Source: Icerya purchasi
Lineage: Eukaryota; Arthropoda; Insecta; Hemiptera; Monophlebidae
DNA: 64,000 nucleotides
Direction of reading: 5' to 3'
Assembly (NCBI GenBank): GCA_039619475.1
Contig: CM077115.1
Span: 137,962,172 to 138,026,171, forward strand
Position 1 is the first letter of the stretch. Each line of letters starts with the position of its first letter. Below are positions 29,354-42,116 of this stretch, piece by piece. The position numbers and the translations under genes were made by a program. The notes under the pieces were generated by a model. The model had not been told where the DNA came from and did not search any database. It saw nothing but the letters and a program-made list of their open reading frames with translations.

Positions 29354-31300
29354 TTAATCGCTATTATTATTCAAAAACAAAATTTGAGTCATTTTGCTGG
29401 AGTTGAGGCGGTTTCTTTTTTCAGTGCATATTTGGCCTGCTTTTGAGAATATACGCTTGCAGGGCACTGAAGTAGCTGGAATGCACAATCTTTTCAAAAC
29501 TAATTCATATAAAGCTGGATACAGCAGTTTCCTGGATTCCCACCAGATTAATGGATCTTGTGTTCTAGATAAATATGCCTCAGATAAATATTTGTCCAGC
29601 TCAACTATTGCTGTAGATCTTGGGTCATTCATTCCTTGGAGCTGAGTTAGAGTTTCATCAAACTCCTTCCAAATAGATATATTTTCACTCAATGTTGTGA
29701 CACTTGATGTTTGGGAAATTTGGCGATTAGTTTGTTGGGCAATTAAGACTTTCATTTTCGATGCAACACTGTTATAATATTCCTGGAATATACTTTCTTC
29801 AGAAAATCCCTGTTTTTTAAATCGGGGATCCAATAGCATTGCTTGCAGTATTAATTCATTGTTTGCTATAAACCCAAACCGTTCTGACAATCCTTTAAGC
29901 AATTCAGTTGTCAACTGAGCTATTTCTGGAGGCAAATCTCTATTTTTTTCTTCATATGTCTTCAATTGACGCACCATTAATGTAGATAAGATCGCCATTT
30001 TTGATAATGATACATTCTTTTCTGATGATATCTCTCTGGTTACCTCTTCAAATATTTTCAAAATATTTACGGATTGCTTTACTATCTCCCAGTCTGTATC
30101 TTTTAAACTAAAATTGAACAATTTTGTTCCCAATATTGCTAGACATGAAATTATTGCTTTTTTATTATTTAAAAATCTTTGAAGCATGTCATAAGTCGAA
30201 TTCCATCTTGTTGGGACATCTTGTTTAAGCTTTAATTTTTCCATTTTTAAATTTTCTTGCATTTCTACAAGTTTGCTTAAGGCAAATGAACTTTTTTTAA
30301 AATATAAAACGGTTCGTTTTACCTCATCAACTATTTTGTGAATTGACACTTGAATAGCATTTTGCACAACAAGATTTAGTGAATGAGCAAAACAGGGAAG
30401 ATGGGGAAAGTTTAAACGCTTAGCAGATAACTTCATATTTGAAGCATTATCTGTAATTATTGCTGTAATTTTATAATGAATTTCAAATTTTTTGCAAACA
30501 TCATTTACCCAAGCAGCAATATTTTCAGAGGTATGCCTGCCTTCGAACTGTGAACATTCTAATAAATATGATTTCAATTTGGTGTTGTTATCTATAAAAT
30601 GTGCAGTGAGTGCATAAAAGCTGACATTGTTGATGTTTGTCCATCCATCAGCGGTAAGACTAACTGCTTTTGCATGTAATAAATCATTTTTAATTTTATT
30701 AAATAATTGATAAAACAGGCCGGGCAATAAAGAATTTGATAACGTTTTTCTACTTGGCAAGTTATAATTTGGGCAAAGCATGTTTACAAATTTTTTAAAC
30801 TCCACATTTTCAACTATTGAAAAAGGTTGGTATTCTTTACATATCATTTTCAATAGTTGCGTGTCTAATGCAACACTTTGATTTGGTGTAATAGGTTTGA
30901 TTATATTAACGAATTTATTTATATTTGATTGACGAGTTGACGAAGAATGTGTTAGAAAAGAACAGCTAGGTCCAGGATCTTGAGATGCTGTTGGAATGTC
31001 ATTTCCTGTTTCTGGATGGAGAGATTCAGCCAAAATAGAACTCGAAGATGATTTGAGAGGAAGGATTTCCTCAATTTCATCCAACTCATCACCGTCACCA
31101 GATAATGGAGCCCTTGATCGGTTTCCTCATTCCAAAGGCACAGTTGGATGTTTAGATTTTAAGTGTCTTTTTAAATTTGATGATGATCCAGATGGACAGG
31201 AAATTAATTGATAACAGTAACGACATTTTCCTTTTTTGTCAAGTTTGGTGAAATGATACCAAATATCGCTGACAGTTCTTGTGAGTGTTGGCACAGACAT
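29354..31300 (-). pseudogene. hAT transposase with BED zinc finger (one nonsense codon)
   Basis: Frame from the ATG at 31300. The BED finger (residues ~10-55) reads SDIWYHFTKLD, CRYCYQLISC, SNLKRHLKSKHP. A TGA at 31127-31129 (codon 58) follows, then 576+ codons without a break. Visible parts are the RNase-H-like core (LTADGWTNINNVSFYALTAH, ITAIITDNASNMK, CFAHSLNLVVQNA, QDVPTRWNSTYDML) and the hAT dimerisation domain (WWESRKLLYPALYELVLKRL). It cuts and pastes the element. With a single stop, it is a young loss. Confidence 0.93.
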
Positions 31301-32177
31301 TTTCTTCTACCAAATATATTAGAAAAATTAAGTATTTATTAATGATTATATATATAATAAAATGGGATACGGATAAATTTAAAATTTTAAAGGAAACCAC
31401 AACATACTTAGAAACTTAAAACAAGTATCTAAACGAACTAGAAAAGCGTTAAAAATTGAAATAGTTTATTAACATGTTTCTTATGAAATATGTTAGAAAT
31501 CATATATAACATGTATTTTTCCATTTGTATCTTGCACACACCGCATACATATAAAAGGCAGAGCAGCACATAAGCCGGGTAAACCGGTAATATAATAATA
31601 TTGAATAAAAAAAACATGTCAGGAAAATTCACAAAATAACAGGTTAAATTACAGTATATAAACAATCTACATACCTATTAATTCAGTTCTAATCTTTGGC
31701 AACGATTAATTAAAACATAAAATAATGTGATTCTTTACTCACTCAATGATTCACTGAATGATCAAATCGAAGATCGGATCATCAAAAAGAATAAAAGATC
31801 GTACTCGTAACTGAAGTGATTAACTGATCAAATAAGCAGAGAGTCAGTACTCAGTAAGACAGAACAATGAACATAGCTCTTTCCTCTCCACTCAAATTCA
31901 TTGACGTCCGACCATTTTTTATTTATTTATTTTTGGACATGCCAGTCATGCCAGCTAAAGAACGCTTAGTAAGTTAAATGTGTTTACTTACGCGCGGTAT
32001 TTGAACGAACGGTTTAGAGTTTAGACACACCACACACGTGCAATACATTTGATCTCTACAACTTGTAAACAAATAGGGAAAACACAAGCACACAAATGTA
32101 GTCGTTAATTATGACATTTCTTGCACACACATACACAACCTCATAGACTATCAAATATCGAACGTTGTCAGCTTCGA
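31301..32177. other. hAT 5' non-coding region
   Basis: About 880 bp upstream of the transposase start, AT-rich; presumed promoter and subterminal DNA. No other gene seen. Confidence 0.6.
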
Positions 32178-32372
32178 GAGCTACCATTCTTTTTTTATGA
32201 ATCATCGTTCACTAATTCGACAAAAACAGCTACCTCTTGGAACTAGCTCGCGAGCGGATCGCCCATCTCGAAATTCGAGAGCTACCATTCTTTTTTTGTG
32301 AATCATCGTTCACTCATTCGACAAAAAGAGCTAGCTCTTGGAACTAGCTCGCGAGCGGATCGCCCATCTCTA
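32178..32372. repeat. Tandem duplication of the hAT terminal region
   Basis: Two copies of about 95 bp, each running from gagctaccattcttttttt through ctagctcgcgagcgg to cgcccatctc. The second copy ends at the true element end (ta before the target site). The first lacks the terminal ta. Confidence 0.85.
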
Positions 32373-32380
32373 ATCGGGAT
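32373..32380. repeat. hAT target-site duplication, right copy
   Basis: atcgggat, the partner of 28839-28846. Confidence 0.95.
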
Positions 32381-35300
32381 ACACCCTTGCATTTTTTAAT
32401 AATACCATCCGCTAACTTAATGCTGTACACCTTAGGACAAAGCCCAATAAATGCACATATAGGCACACCATTAAGCTCGTCCTTGAACTTACCTAATACT
32501 TTTTTATTAACTAAACTAAAACACTTATGACTAGGCGAGTAATCACTTGTATCATATATGTTGAGGTTGTTTTTCACATCCTCATAGAGATCTGCAGTCC
32601 GGATATTATATATAAAAGAGTCAGTGCCAGTATATAGAAGCTACAACCTCTCATTTCTGTACATGGGCATCATCACATTATAGTGATGCTTATACATAAT
32701 ACGTTTACTTATGTCTAATATAGACATACCCACATATATCGGCTTATTAAATAAAAGTTTTGTAGGATGCTGATGTACGGCGCACAGAAATGGGTCCTCA
32801 TTATACAAGGTTCTATCCTTGAATGATGATTTGCCCACAAGTTTTGTAAATTTTACTTTATTGCAGACCAGTTTAATTTTGGGCTGTGAACATATATTTT
32901 CTATCGTTTTACCAAATACTGCATTATTCAAAAGTTTAAAAAAGTTCTTTTCGAATTCATTTTTGGCCTGCTGCCCGAAAAACAGTGTTCAAATCGATAT
33001 ATTTTTTTAACCACGGAGTCTGTTCAAATTTTATTCCTCTATGAATTTTGCAAAGTTTTAATCCATTTTGAATAGCCAACTTTAAATATGTATAATGAAT
33101 AATATATCTAGTTTTATTCTCTAGTGTAGCCACTAGTTTCTTTAGGTTACCCAATCGTGAGGCCACTTTAGACTCCGGGAGGAAGGGCAAATCATTGTGC
33201 AGAGAATGCAACTCCTCAAGATATTCTATATCGACTTCAATGACATAACCCAATTGGGAATCATCAGGGACTTCCATGACGTCTAAATCATCGATTTCCT
33301 CTTGTGTGAGCCATTTAAACCCTTTATATAGTAAAGCCTCTGACATGGCAGTACCATATAAATTGTTGCAGTCGATATAAAATATATAGTTGGGGTCATC
33401 TCCACCATCACTACAACCAGACGATGAAACGAGTGGATTCCATGCTTCGCAATATCGCATGACAGACTGGGTTAACCCCCCACGAATTGCCGACTCAAAG
33501 AAAAGATATATGTCGTAATCCGTGAGGAGCTCCATTTGTACTTCTGTAGCTTTCAGCATGGCCTGAAAACTTAATGCAGGAGCACTGAAGAACCAGCATG
33601 GGTCAAGATCATATTTTTGAAAGCAAATGTCACGAAATTGCTCAAAAACATCAGCTAAGATTAGGACATCTGTCCGAAGATAGATGTCACTATACTCACC
33701 TAATGTTCCAACATTTAATGTGCTCCACACATTTTTCACATGATTGTAATCATCGATAGAGATGCGGGATTTTGAGAGGGAACTATAGAAATCTTCCCGG
33801 GCTGGCAATGTTGTTTCATTTAGTTTAGACTCATCGCTGCAGTATTCATAAGGAAAAACTCCTTTACGACACAGCAGCGATAACAGGGAAGGGTTGGGGA
33901 TGTTGGCGAGAGTGTGTCTGAAGGCATCTTCAGGCAGATTCTGCACTAACTTCCCCAGACTGCTTGCCATAAACTGTAATGAATCAACAAATCTCAGACT
34001 GATATTGCTAGACACTCTCTTTGTAAATCCTTTGTAACGTTCCTCTGTATTGGCCAAGATAAAGATATCTTGATCGTCATATGCTAGCTGCCTAACAATT
34101 AGGTGACTATCGTAGCCAGTCAAGTTATGTATTATCACTGGCACAAACGGAGGAAGCTGATACTGGAGATTACACTGGGAATGAGCAGCACCCTGGAAAG
34201 TTCCTGTTAGATGACAATGATCAGCCACCTTGTCCCCTCTCAGCAGATCTCTACATATATGACAGTGGGAGGCATTTGAGAAATCTATTCTATCTTGCAG
34301 TGTCATGAACATACGTTTTTTCACCGCATAGGTTTTCTCAATTTTCCTTGCCTCCTGTACCAAACACTCTACAAACTTCTTTGCAGGGTCACGACCACGG
34401 TACAACTCCGGCGATGTCAGTGTATTGTTAACTCTATCAACAATGTAATAACAATAGGACATCGCCTTGTGCCGCTGTACCTTGACAGTGCTAGCACAGG
34501 AGGCGTTTTGTGTTCGACGATGGAGAGATGTATTTTCTCTATCACCCAACACCACATCAGACTCATTGACAATCTGCATGTCAGGATTATCAACATCCAT
34601 GGTGGTAGCCCCAACAGCACTCTGTGTCATCTCATCCTCACCACTATCTTGGATGGGTACAAGCATACACTCGAAGTCTGCATAAATAACGTAAGGAATA
34701 AACTGTTGGCCCTTATACTTGTCATATTTCAGAATGTTTTTCCCCTCTGCAGGTACAGAGGCTGCAAGGGGAGGCACATCTGCACATTGCCTAATATGTT
34801 CCAGATACCTCCCCTCATTCTGTGTGTGTGACAAGCATCGATGAAGATAAACATCTGGTGTTGTATTGAATTTATCTGCCTACCAACAAGTCTACTCAAG
34901 TTCCTTATACAGCAAAAGTGATGCTTCTCCCCATCCTTCAGGAGGAGGAGATTGTGATGGTGTTCCCTAATCTCTTTGGCAATGTGTAGGGGGAAGACGA
35001 TATTCTTATCATCAACACCATACACATTGATGGATGCTGAGGGGTTAGCTCGCTCAAAGATGTTTATGTCTGATAATGGTGTTGGGAAGGAAATACCTCT
35101 CCACACATAGCGATTACTCAATTCGGAGTTATAATTATATTGGTTACATCTTTCGGGATGTACCTGTACAAACTGAGCCAGGATGGCATACTTGAAGCAC
35201 TGCTCATCACTGACATCGGAGGGCCTCACATTTACCACTGCCTTCTTCTTTTTCAGGGGTTTGGGAAGATCTATGAAGGAGCCCGCCCATTGAAGGATGT

Positions 35301-35718
35301 TTCTAAAATTGAGACGTACCTTGAGGTAGTCTATTTTAACAATTCGCCAGCCACTCCCCGAGGCATTCTCAAATTTATCGACATCACCCTTCAATTTACT
35401 GACGGACTCCTCATACCACCCCTCCACATCATCCCCTAGCAGTAGCAAATGTGCGCTAATAGGGAAAAACTTTGGTGCTCTTACTACCTCCCCATTAGTG
35501 ACTATCTTCTCGAACTGGCACTGCAACAAAATGCTAGCCTTAACACCAGTACCAATCCGATCTTCAATCTTCTCGATGGTGGCCTCCAAAATGTCTGATA
35601 GAATTTCATCAATATCCACCCGCACTGGATTTTTATTAATAATGCGATATGTTGCTAGGCGGGTACAGTATTTCCTTGATATCTCCTGTACTGCATAACT
35701 GATATTTTGTTCAGCCAT
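32373..35718 (-). pseudogene. PolB: Polinton DNA polymerase B, main part (protein-primed type; broken)
   Basis: N-terminal domain with a Cys/His finger (LHRCLSH, HIRQC), then exonuclease motifs YADFECML, NLTGYDSHLI and YLRTDVLILADVFE. Polymerase motif A is YIDCNNLYGTAMS and motif B NNAVFGKTIEN. Motif C reads YTGTDSF where the family has YxDTDS, so a catalytic Asp is lost. Breaks: a frameshift near 34880, a frameshift near 32965-32985, a TAG at 32641-32643, then the hAT insertion. It would copy the Polinton genome. The start ATG is at 35718 and the gene reads toward the capsid block. Confidence 0.92.
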
Positions 35719-36080
35719 TTTTTTAAATTTTTAAACACAAGACTCTATATCAAAACAGTGAAACAATTACAATTATACTAGCAGTCATTGGTTATTGTAA
35801 GGACTATTTATACTTGAATTTTATGTTTTTTGAGTGGTATTTACAGTCATTTTAAAAGATTTCAAATATATAGACTGATAGTGAGTATATAAAATCTCTT
35901 TTTTAAAAGACATTGATGGATTACATATATAACAACATAACATATAGCACATAATAACACAAAATAATATGACATATATTCATCATAAAGCATTACCTAG
36001 TATTTCTATTTTTAATTTAAAGATAAAATATATTTTTGAATAATAAAAAATTTTATGAAGAATATAATTTTGAGTGAATA
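35719..36080. other. Upstream region of the polymerase gene
   Basis: 360 bp, very AT-rich; the likely promoter of PolB. No specific element seen. Confidence 0.5.
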
Positions 36081-37370
36081 AAAGAATAATTTTTCAGATG
36101 TAAATATCAGCAAAATATAAATCACTTATGTGCATATGGAAATGTGTTCATTATTCATATACATTTCCAAAAAGAAAAAAGAAAAAATCATATTTTTAAG
36201 TATTAAACATTTTTCTAATGTGTTTTGAATAAATAATATTTTTTCAATAGTAAATAATGACAAAATATAGATCGTTCACATGTATATAGAAATATACCAT
36301 TTTCTTAGATTTATTTCGAGTATTAAAAATTTTCTCCAAAAAATTGTGTTTTGAATAAATAATATTTTTTAAAACAGTAAATAATGACGAAATATAGATC
36401 ATTCATGTGTATATAGAAATATCACATTTGCTTAAATTTATTTCGAGTATGAAAAATTTTCTCTAAAAATTGTGTTTTTAAATAAATAATAATTTTCCAT
36501 TGTAAATAATGACGAAGTATAGATCGTTCATGTGTATATAGAAATATACCATTTTCTTAGATTTATTTCGAGTATTAAAAATTTTCTCCAAAAAATTGTG
36601 TTTTGAATAAATAATATTTTTTCAATAGTAAATAATGACGAGATATAGATCATTCATGTGTATATAGAAATATCATATTTGTTTACATTTATTTCTAGTA
36701 TTAAAAATTTTCTCTAAAGATTGTGTTTTTAAATAAATAATAATTTTTCCATTTTAAATAATAACGAAATATAGATCATTCATGTGTATATAGAAATAAC
36801 ACATTTGCTTAAATTTATTTCGAGTATTAAAAATTTTCTCTAAAAATTGTGTTTTTAAATAAATAATAATTTTCCATTGTAAATAATGACGAAGTATATA
36901 TCGTTCATGTGTATATAGAAATATACCATTTTCTTAGATTTATTTCGAGTATTAAAAATTTTCTCCAAAAATTGTGTTTTGAATAAATAATATTTTTTCA
37001 ACAGTAAATAATGACGAAATATAGATCATTCACGTGTATATAGAAATATACCATTTTCTTAGATTTATTTCGAGTATTAAAACTTTTCTCCAAAGAATGT
37101 GTTTTTAAATAAATAATAATTTTTCCATTTTAAAGAATGACGAAATATAGATCGTTCACGTGTATATAGAAATATCACATTTGTTTACATTTATTTCGAG
37201 TATTAAAACTTTCCCAAAGAATACAGTTTTTGAATGAATAATAATTTTTCAGTTGTAAATAATGATAAAATATAGATTGTTCATGTGTATATAAAAATAT
37301 CACATTTGTTTACATTTATTTCGAGTATTAAAACTTTCCCAAAGAATACAGTTTTTGAATGAATATTAAA
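36081..37370. repeat. Tandem array, ~125-bp unit, about ten copies
   Basis: The landmark gtgtatatagaaatat recurs at about 36279, 36406, 36532, 36658, 36786, 36912, 37035, 37161 and 37286. Each unit also has aaataatgacgaaatatag and atttatttcgagtatta. The outer copies are more diverged. It lies inside the Polinton upstream of PolB. Confidence 0.92.
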
Positions 37371-40300
37371 TGGGGACGTGTAATTTTTTAAATTCGATAT
37401 AATTAATTGTACGTTTCGAAAAATTTAGTAAATAAATATACATTCATAGAATTCAACATTGTAAATATATATATATATAGAAAAAAGTACACAACACAGT
37501 TTTTGTTTATTTTAAAATACACATGATAAACATGGAAACAAATAAAAATATACCACATTTGAAATTTTAAATAATGATTTGCAAGAAAGGAGGTTTTTTT
37601 CAATATGAATGGTAATAATCAAAAAAGAAAAAGCTCATAAAAGATTACTTTGAATGAAATAAAAAAAGATAAATTATCGAATAATGTATGAAATGTAATA
37701 GATTAAGACACTTGTATTGAATGAAGTGTGTAATATACATTAAAACAGAAACATAAAATGAAATGGTTCGTAAATATTTTTTTTCTTTATGGAAATGTAA
37801 TGGAAAAGGCACGAAAATAATAATTACTGATTGTTTTTGTAGACTTCAAATGTGATATATGCTACATATAAGTATGAAATATTTCAAGTACTTACTGAAA
37901 ATAGAAAAGATCTGGAAAATTAAATTCTTCAACAGATTTTTCACTATTTTTCTGGTGGTTAAATCGTTTTAAAACTGCTCCATGTCCGATCAACAATTCC
38001 AGTTAAAGAAACAAATTAAAAGATAAGATTAGTATAATGAAAAAAAAGAAAAAATAACACGATAAAATTTCTATCATATTCAAAATAAATAACTTCGCAT
38101 ATAAATGATTAAATAAAAATGTTCAATAGCTTCAAAATATGTGTAATAATTCAACATCGGAATATAGCAAAAATTAAAATAATAATGTTCCCGAAAGTAT
38201 AAATGTTTCTATCCATTTCAAAATAATTACATACATGTGTAGATGGATATAATAATAATTAAATTTCTATCAGTTTCAAAATAATTTTCGTGTGTGTGCG
38301 TGGACTGTAAATTAAAAATTTCTAATAGTTTCTAAATAACCCCGTATAGGGTAATAATCTCTTTTTTTAAATTTCAATAATACTATACGAAAAACAATTT
38401 TCTTTTTGAGGAATTGCATGGTAAATCATTCAATAAAAAGTAATATACAAATAATACATGAATAATATGTGAATTATAGTTCAATCCTAAATATATCATC
38501 TGAGGAATAGGATAATAAGTAAAAATTTAGTGAGAATATTGAGAAATATGAGTAAATGGTGTATAATATAAAATCTGTGAATATATACTTTAAATAATGT
38601 GGAATGAAAAGTGTTTGAATTAATAATATTGAAAGAATCTTTCTGAATAATAGTTGAGGAAAATAAAAAAATGAGAACGTTTACTTACCGATATATATTC
38701 TCCTTTTTTCGGAATCGATGATATTCTGTTCAAAAATGTACGGCTCCCCTGTTTTTGTTAATCGAAAAAAAAACAATCGCCAATGGTAAATCAGGATACG
38801 CTACATAAAATACATTTATATGGAGAATTAACATAGTATTTTACATCACAACTTCTAAATTTAAATATTAATAGTAATAAATAACAAGGTATAAATTGTA
38901 TTACATAAAAACTATTAACTAGCTTGAGGAAGAAATATGTTGGGTGTATCCTTATATAATTTTATATTATTAGATTTACGTTTTTAAATTATGGGTAAAG
39001 ATATCATGAAAAATTAGTAAAGAATATTTTTTCCTTTTATCATATCTATCACTAATTTGTGAAAATAGAAATAATTAAATACAATTTCGAGAGATATTAT
39101 AAGACGTAAGAAAATAGATATGTTCCAATTCTAATATTTTTGACATGAAAAATTCATTTTATTATATGAATCAATCAAGTGAAGTAAATAATACCGGTAT
39201 ATATATTAAAATTAATACTGTACTCGTCTTTGCAAAAATTCTCTGCTATATATGTCTGTAAAATCTATTATAAAAATTATGTAATTAAAAATATGTTATG
39301 AGGTCTAAGAAAAGAAAAGCAAATTTTTACGAGTATTGAATGAAAAAAAAAAAAAAAAAAACAGACATTGAGCAGTGTACTGCATTAAACAGTGAATAAT
39401 GTAAGGTAAGAGAAACCTTTGGGAATATTTGAGAAATAAAAAGTTTTCGTAATGTGTAATGAAATATCTGAATCATTTTTGTGAATTCTAAAACTTATTA
39501 AAATGACGAATAAATGGAATAATTCAAAAGAATAATTATGATCTTATATCAAAAAATAAGAAATGAATAAATCGCGCTAAATTTCGAAGTGCGTAAAATT
39601 TATCTGAGAGACTAAACAAAAATGAATGGAATAATTCCAAAGAATAATTACATGCATGTACATAAGAATGAAGCAATTAAAAAGAATAGTTAAATAAAAT
39701 ATAAATGTATTATATTACTTACCGAAATAAATATGTTGATCGATGACCAGAATGGAAAATATAAAAAGAAAACTTTGAAAATTTTAAAATACTCCGAGAG
39801 AAGCAAAATAATGATGAATACTTGAAGACTTTAAGTTTTCAACTGATCGTCATGCTCAAATTCTCAAATGCTCTATACCTTCATCTCCGCGATTTCATTA
39901 TTATTATTATTATTATTATTATGTGTTTAAACTAAAGAGGTTTTCAATGGTAGATTTAGATACATTGTTGAAATGTCATTTATTCGAACATTTTCGAGTA
40001 TTTGGACAGCTAGCATGTTCCCATATTTCTATTGTTGGTAGTGGGCATTTCAACGGTAGTGATTCGATCACCTCATTAGGGATGTTTTTACCGCTTTTCC
40101 TATTTCGCGGTTCAACACAATGTTGCGGTTGCTTAATTAATTATCCATCGTGACATTTAAAAGGTTGATTTTAAACGGTGATTTCCGCGATATATCGCTA
40201 GCCTGCGCGGTCCATTAGCCGAACGGCATTTTGTTAGTCGTTTTATTGCAGGTATCGAATGTGTAAATATATATTCCGGTATCTGTGTAAAGTATTTTAA

Positions 40301-41040
40301 CAGTCTTAAACTAATTTTTCATAATAGACAATGGATATTCGCAGATATTCATAACAGTCTCCGCTGTAAAGTCCTGTTATAACAGAATACATACATGCTA
40401 TCCCTGACATGTACCGGTTATCGCGGTACAAAGGCTACTACATATTAACACTTTGCACATTTACATGTATGCACACACACATAGATCCTCCAGCAATATC
40501 GTACCGATACGTTTCTACACATTTTCTCAATAATGTTGTAGACTGCTCATAGATGGCTCTACATATTTCGAAAAATATACACGCGATAGAAAATTTACAA
40601 ATATAAATATAGAAAATAAAAAATGTATGAAGGGGTTGCGATACAGAAATTTCCTTCGAAATTTTAGATTCTTGATAATAAGATTCGAGCGTTTTCAATG
40701 CTCACTGAGAATTAAATTCGATATTACTAGTAAGAAACCAGTAATTTTTATTATCATTACGATATTTAATTAATCATACGATCGAATATTTTTTTAAATA
40801 AAAAAATTAAAGCAGGAATGTAAATCAGTTATTAAAAAAATAAATAATGTATAGCAGCGACGTATACTTTGTATCGTTATTGTTTACAATTGTTGTGTGT
40901 TCGGAGGTAAATAAATAAATATTAAAAAAGAAGAATTACGAAAAGATTTATAAATTTATGATGTACTGGTAAGGATGGAGAATTTTTTAGAGCTGTAAAA
41001 ATAAAATATACTTGTATTTATTTTGAAAATTCATACTAGT
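37371..41040. other. Long AT-rich non-coding region inside the Polinton
   Basis: 3.7 kb without a credible gene. It holds three splice-donor-like sites on the minus strand (37890-37897, 38683-38690, 39717-39724), a (TTA)n stretch at 39898-39921 and an A-run at 39341-39361. Open frames at 39923-40153 and 40438-40698 are short and show no domain. It may be partly foreign to the Polinton. Confidence 0.5.
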
Positions 41041-41148
41041 ATAGAAAGTATAAGAATGTTAAGATCCGGTTTCAATGGTTGCGTTAGCATTTACGTGTAG
41101 CACTATGAGAGAAGCATTTTCACTTTTGCGATGTGTAAGATAGACTTA

Positions 41149-41166
41149 CCCCCCCCCCCCCCCCCC
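41149..41166. repeat. Poly-C run (18 C)
   Basis: Homopolymer inside the right terminal repeat. The matching position on the left (about 16737) has five G, so this is an expansion. Sequencing or assembly error is possible at such a run. Confidence 0.9.
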
Positions 41167-41919
41167 GTACATAATGTATGGGACAAAGATAAGTTTTACA
41201 CAAATGACCGAACGAAAATCTTCGCGATTCCTAGAAATACCGGAACGGCGAAAACCTGTATTTTACTGCGATTCCTGCAGACTGACCACTGATAACATTG
41301 ATAACAACAAAATCCAGTAATGATAATAACTAATTTTACATATGTGTACGGACGCTCGTAACTGTATATACATCATTGTGTGTGTGTGCGTAATCCTCCA
41401 AAACCAGTCGCTACTGAATAATGGTAATTTACGTACAAGTAAAGGCATGCATCGGCCAAATGATTGACAGGTACAAGGTCACTTGCGATGGCACGCGTAC
41501 GAATTTACTGCGATAGTGATGATGATGGTGATTTTTACATGTGTGTGCAGACGTATATACACGTACATTTGCATATGTGTGTATTAATTAAGGGATCGAC
41601 AATCAAATGGAATGCGGTTCCGTGGTCCGAGACGCTCCGGAAACGGCTCTGAAGGCCTTAATCAACGGTGGCAGCATCCTTTGTCTATGAATCGGTGTTT
41701 TCCCTCTACTCCTACAGGTTTTTTGGAATTTTTTTGACATATTTTTTATTCTGTGGAGAATTTAATTGGCTACAAAATGGGCACCTGGTGAAGTTTGTGG
41801 GTCGAAAATTGAATGAGCAATCGCTATCGCTATTGCCATCGCATAAACCTAAATCACGTTCCATAATAACGTCCTTCGTTCTTGATACATTTGATGCTGT
41901 TACTTCACAGTTATCGTTT

Positions 41920-42116
41920 TTCTGAATTCTTCTTCGGGCGTTGCTCTTCAGGCGATTCTCGGCCCTCGAGGAAGTGCTTATGCCACCTCAAAATTCTACT
42001 CCGGCCTCCTAAAACATTATCTTTAAACACTTCCATAAGTTCTCGGAGGACAAACCACGCCGAACACAATATTTGATCGCGTAGCGCTGCTCCGTTTCAA
42101 CACTCGCGTTACTCAT
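41920..42116 (-). pseudogene. Mariner-like transposase N-terminal fragment in the right terminal repeat
   Basis: From the ATG at 42116, MSNASVETEQRYAIKYCVRR. In another frame FKDNVLGG, LRWHKHFLEGRESPEEQRP, which is the end of a mariner-type helix-turn-helix (usually EWHKRFxEGRE). Only this part is present, with frame breaks, and no catalytic domain is seen. Confidence 0.55.

Larger units (their letters stand above)
28847..32372 (-). mobile_element. hAT transposon inside the Polinton polymerase gene
   Basis: 3,526 bp with terminal inverted repeats starting TAGAGATGGGC on both ends and an 8-bp target duplication. It encodes one BED-finger transposase on the minus strand, broken by a single stop. 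Non-coding parts are 28847-29353 and 31301-32372. The right end holds a tandem duplication of its last ~100 bp. Confidence 0.95.

Noticed and set aside
36081..37370. CRISPR-like periodic array
   Set aside because: The whole ~125-bp unit repeats with no unique spacers, and the DNA is eukaryotic.
39923..40698. Two short frames near the right end of the Polinton
   Set aside because: No motif, AT-rich, no sensible neighbour; likely chance.
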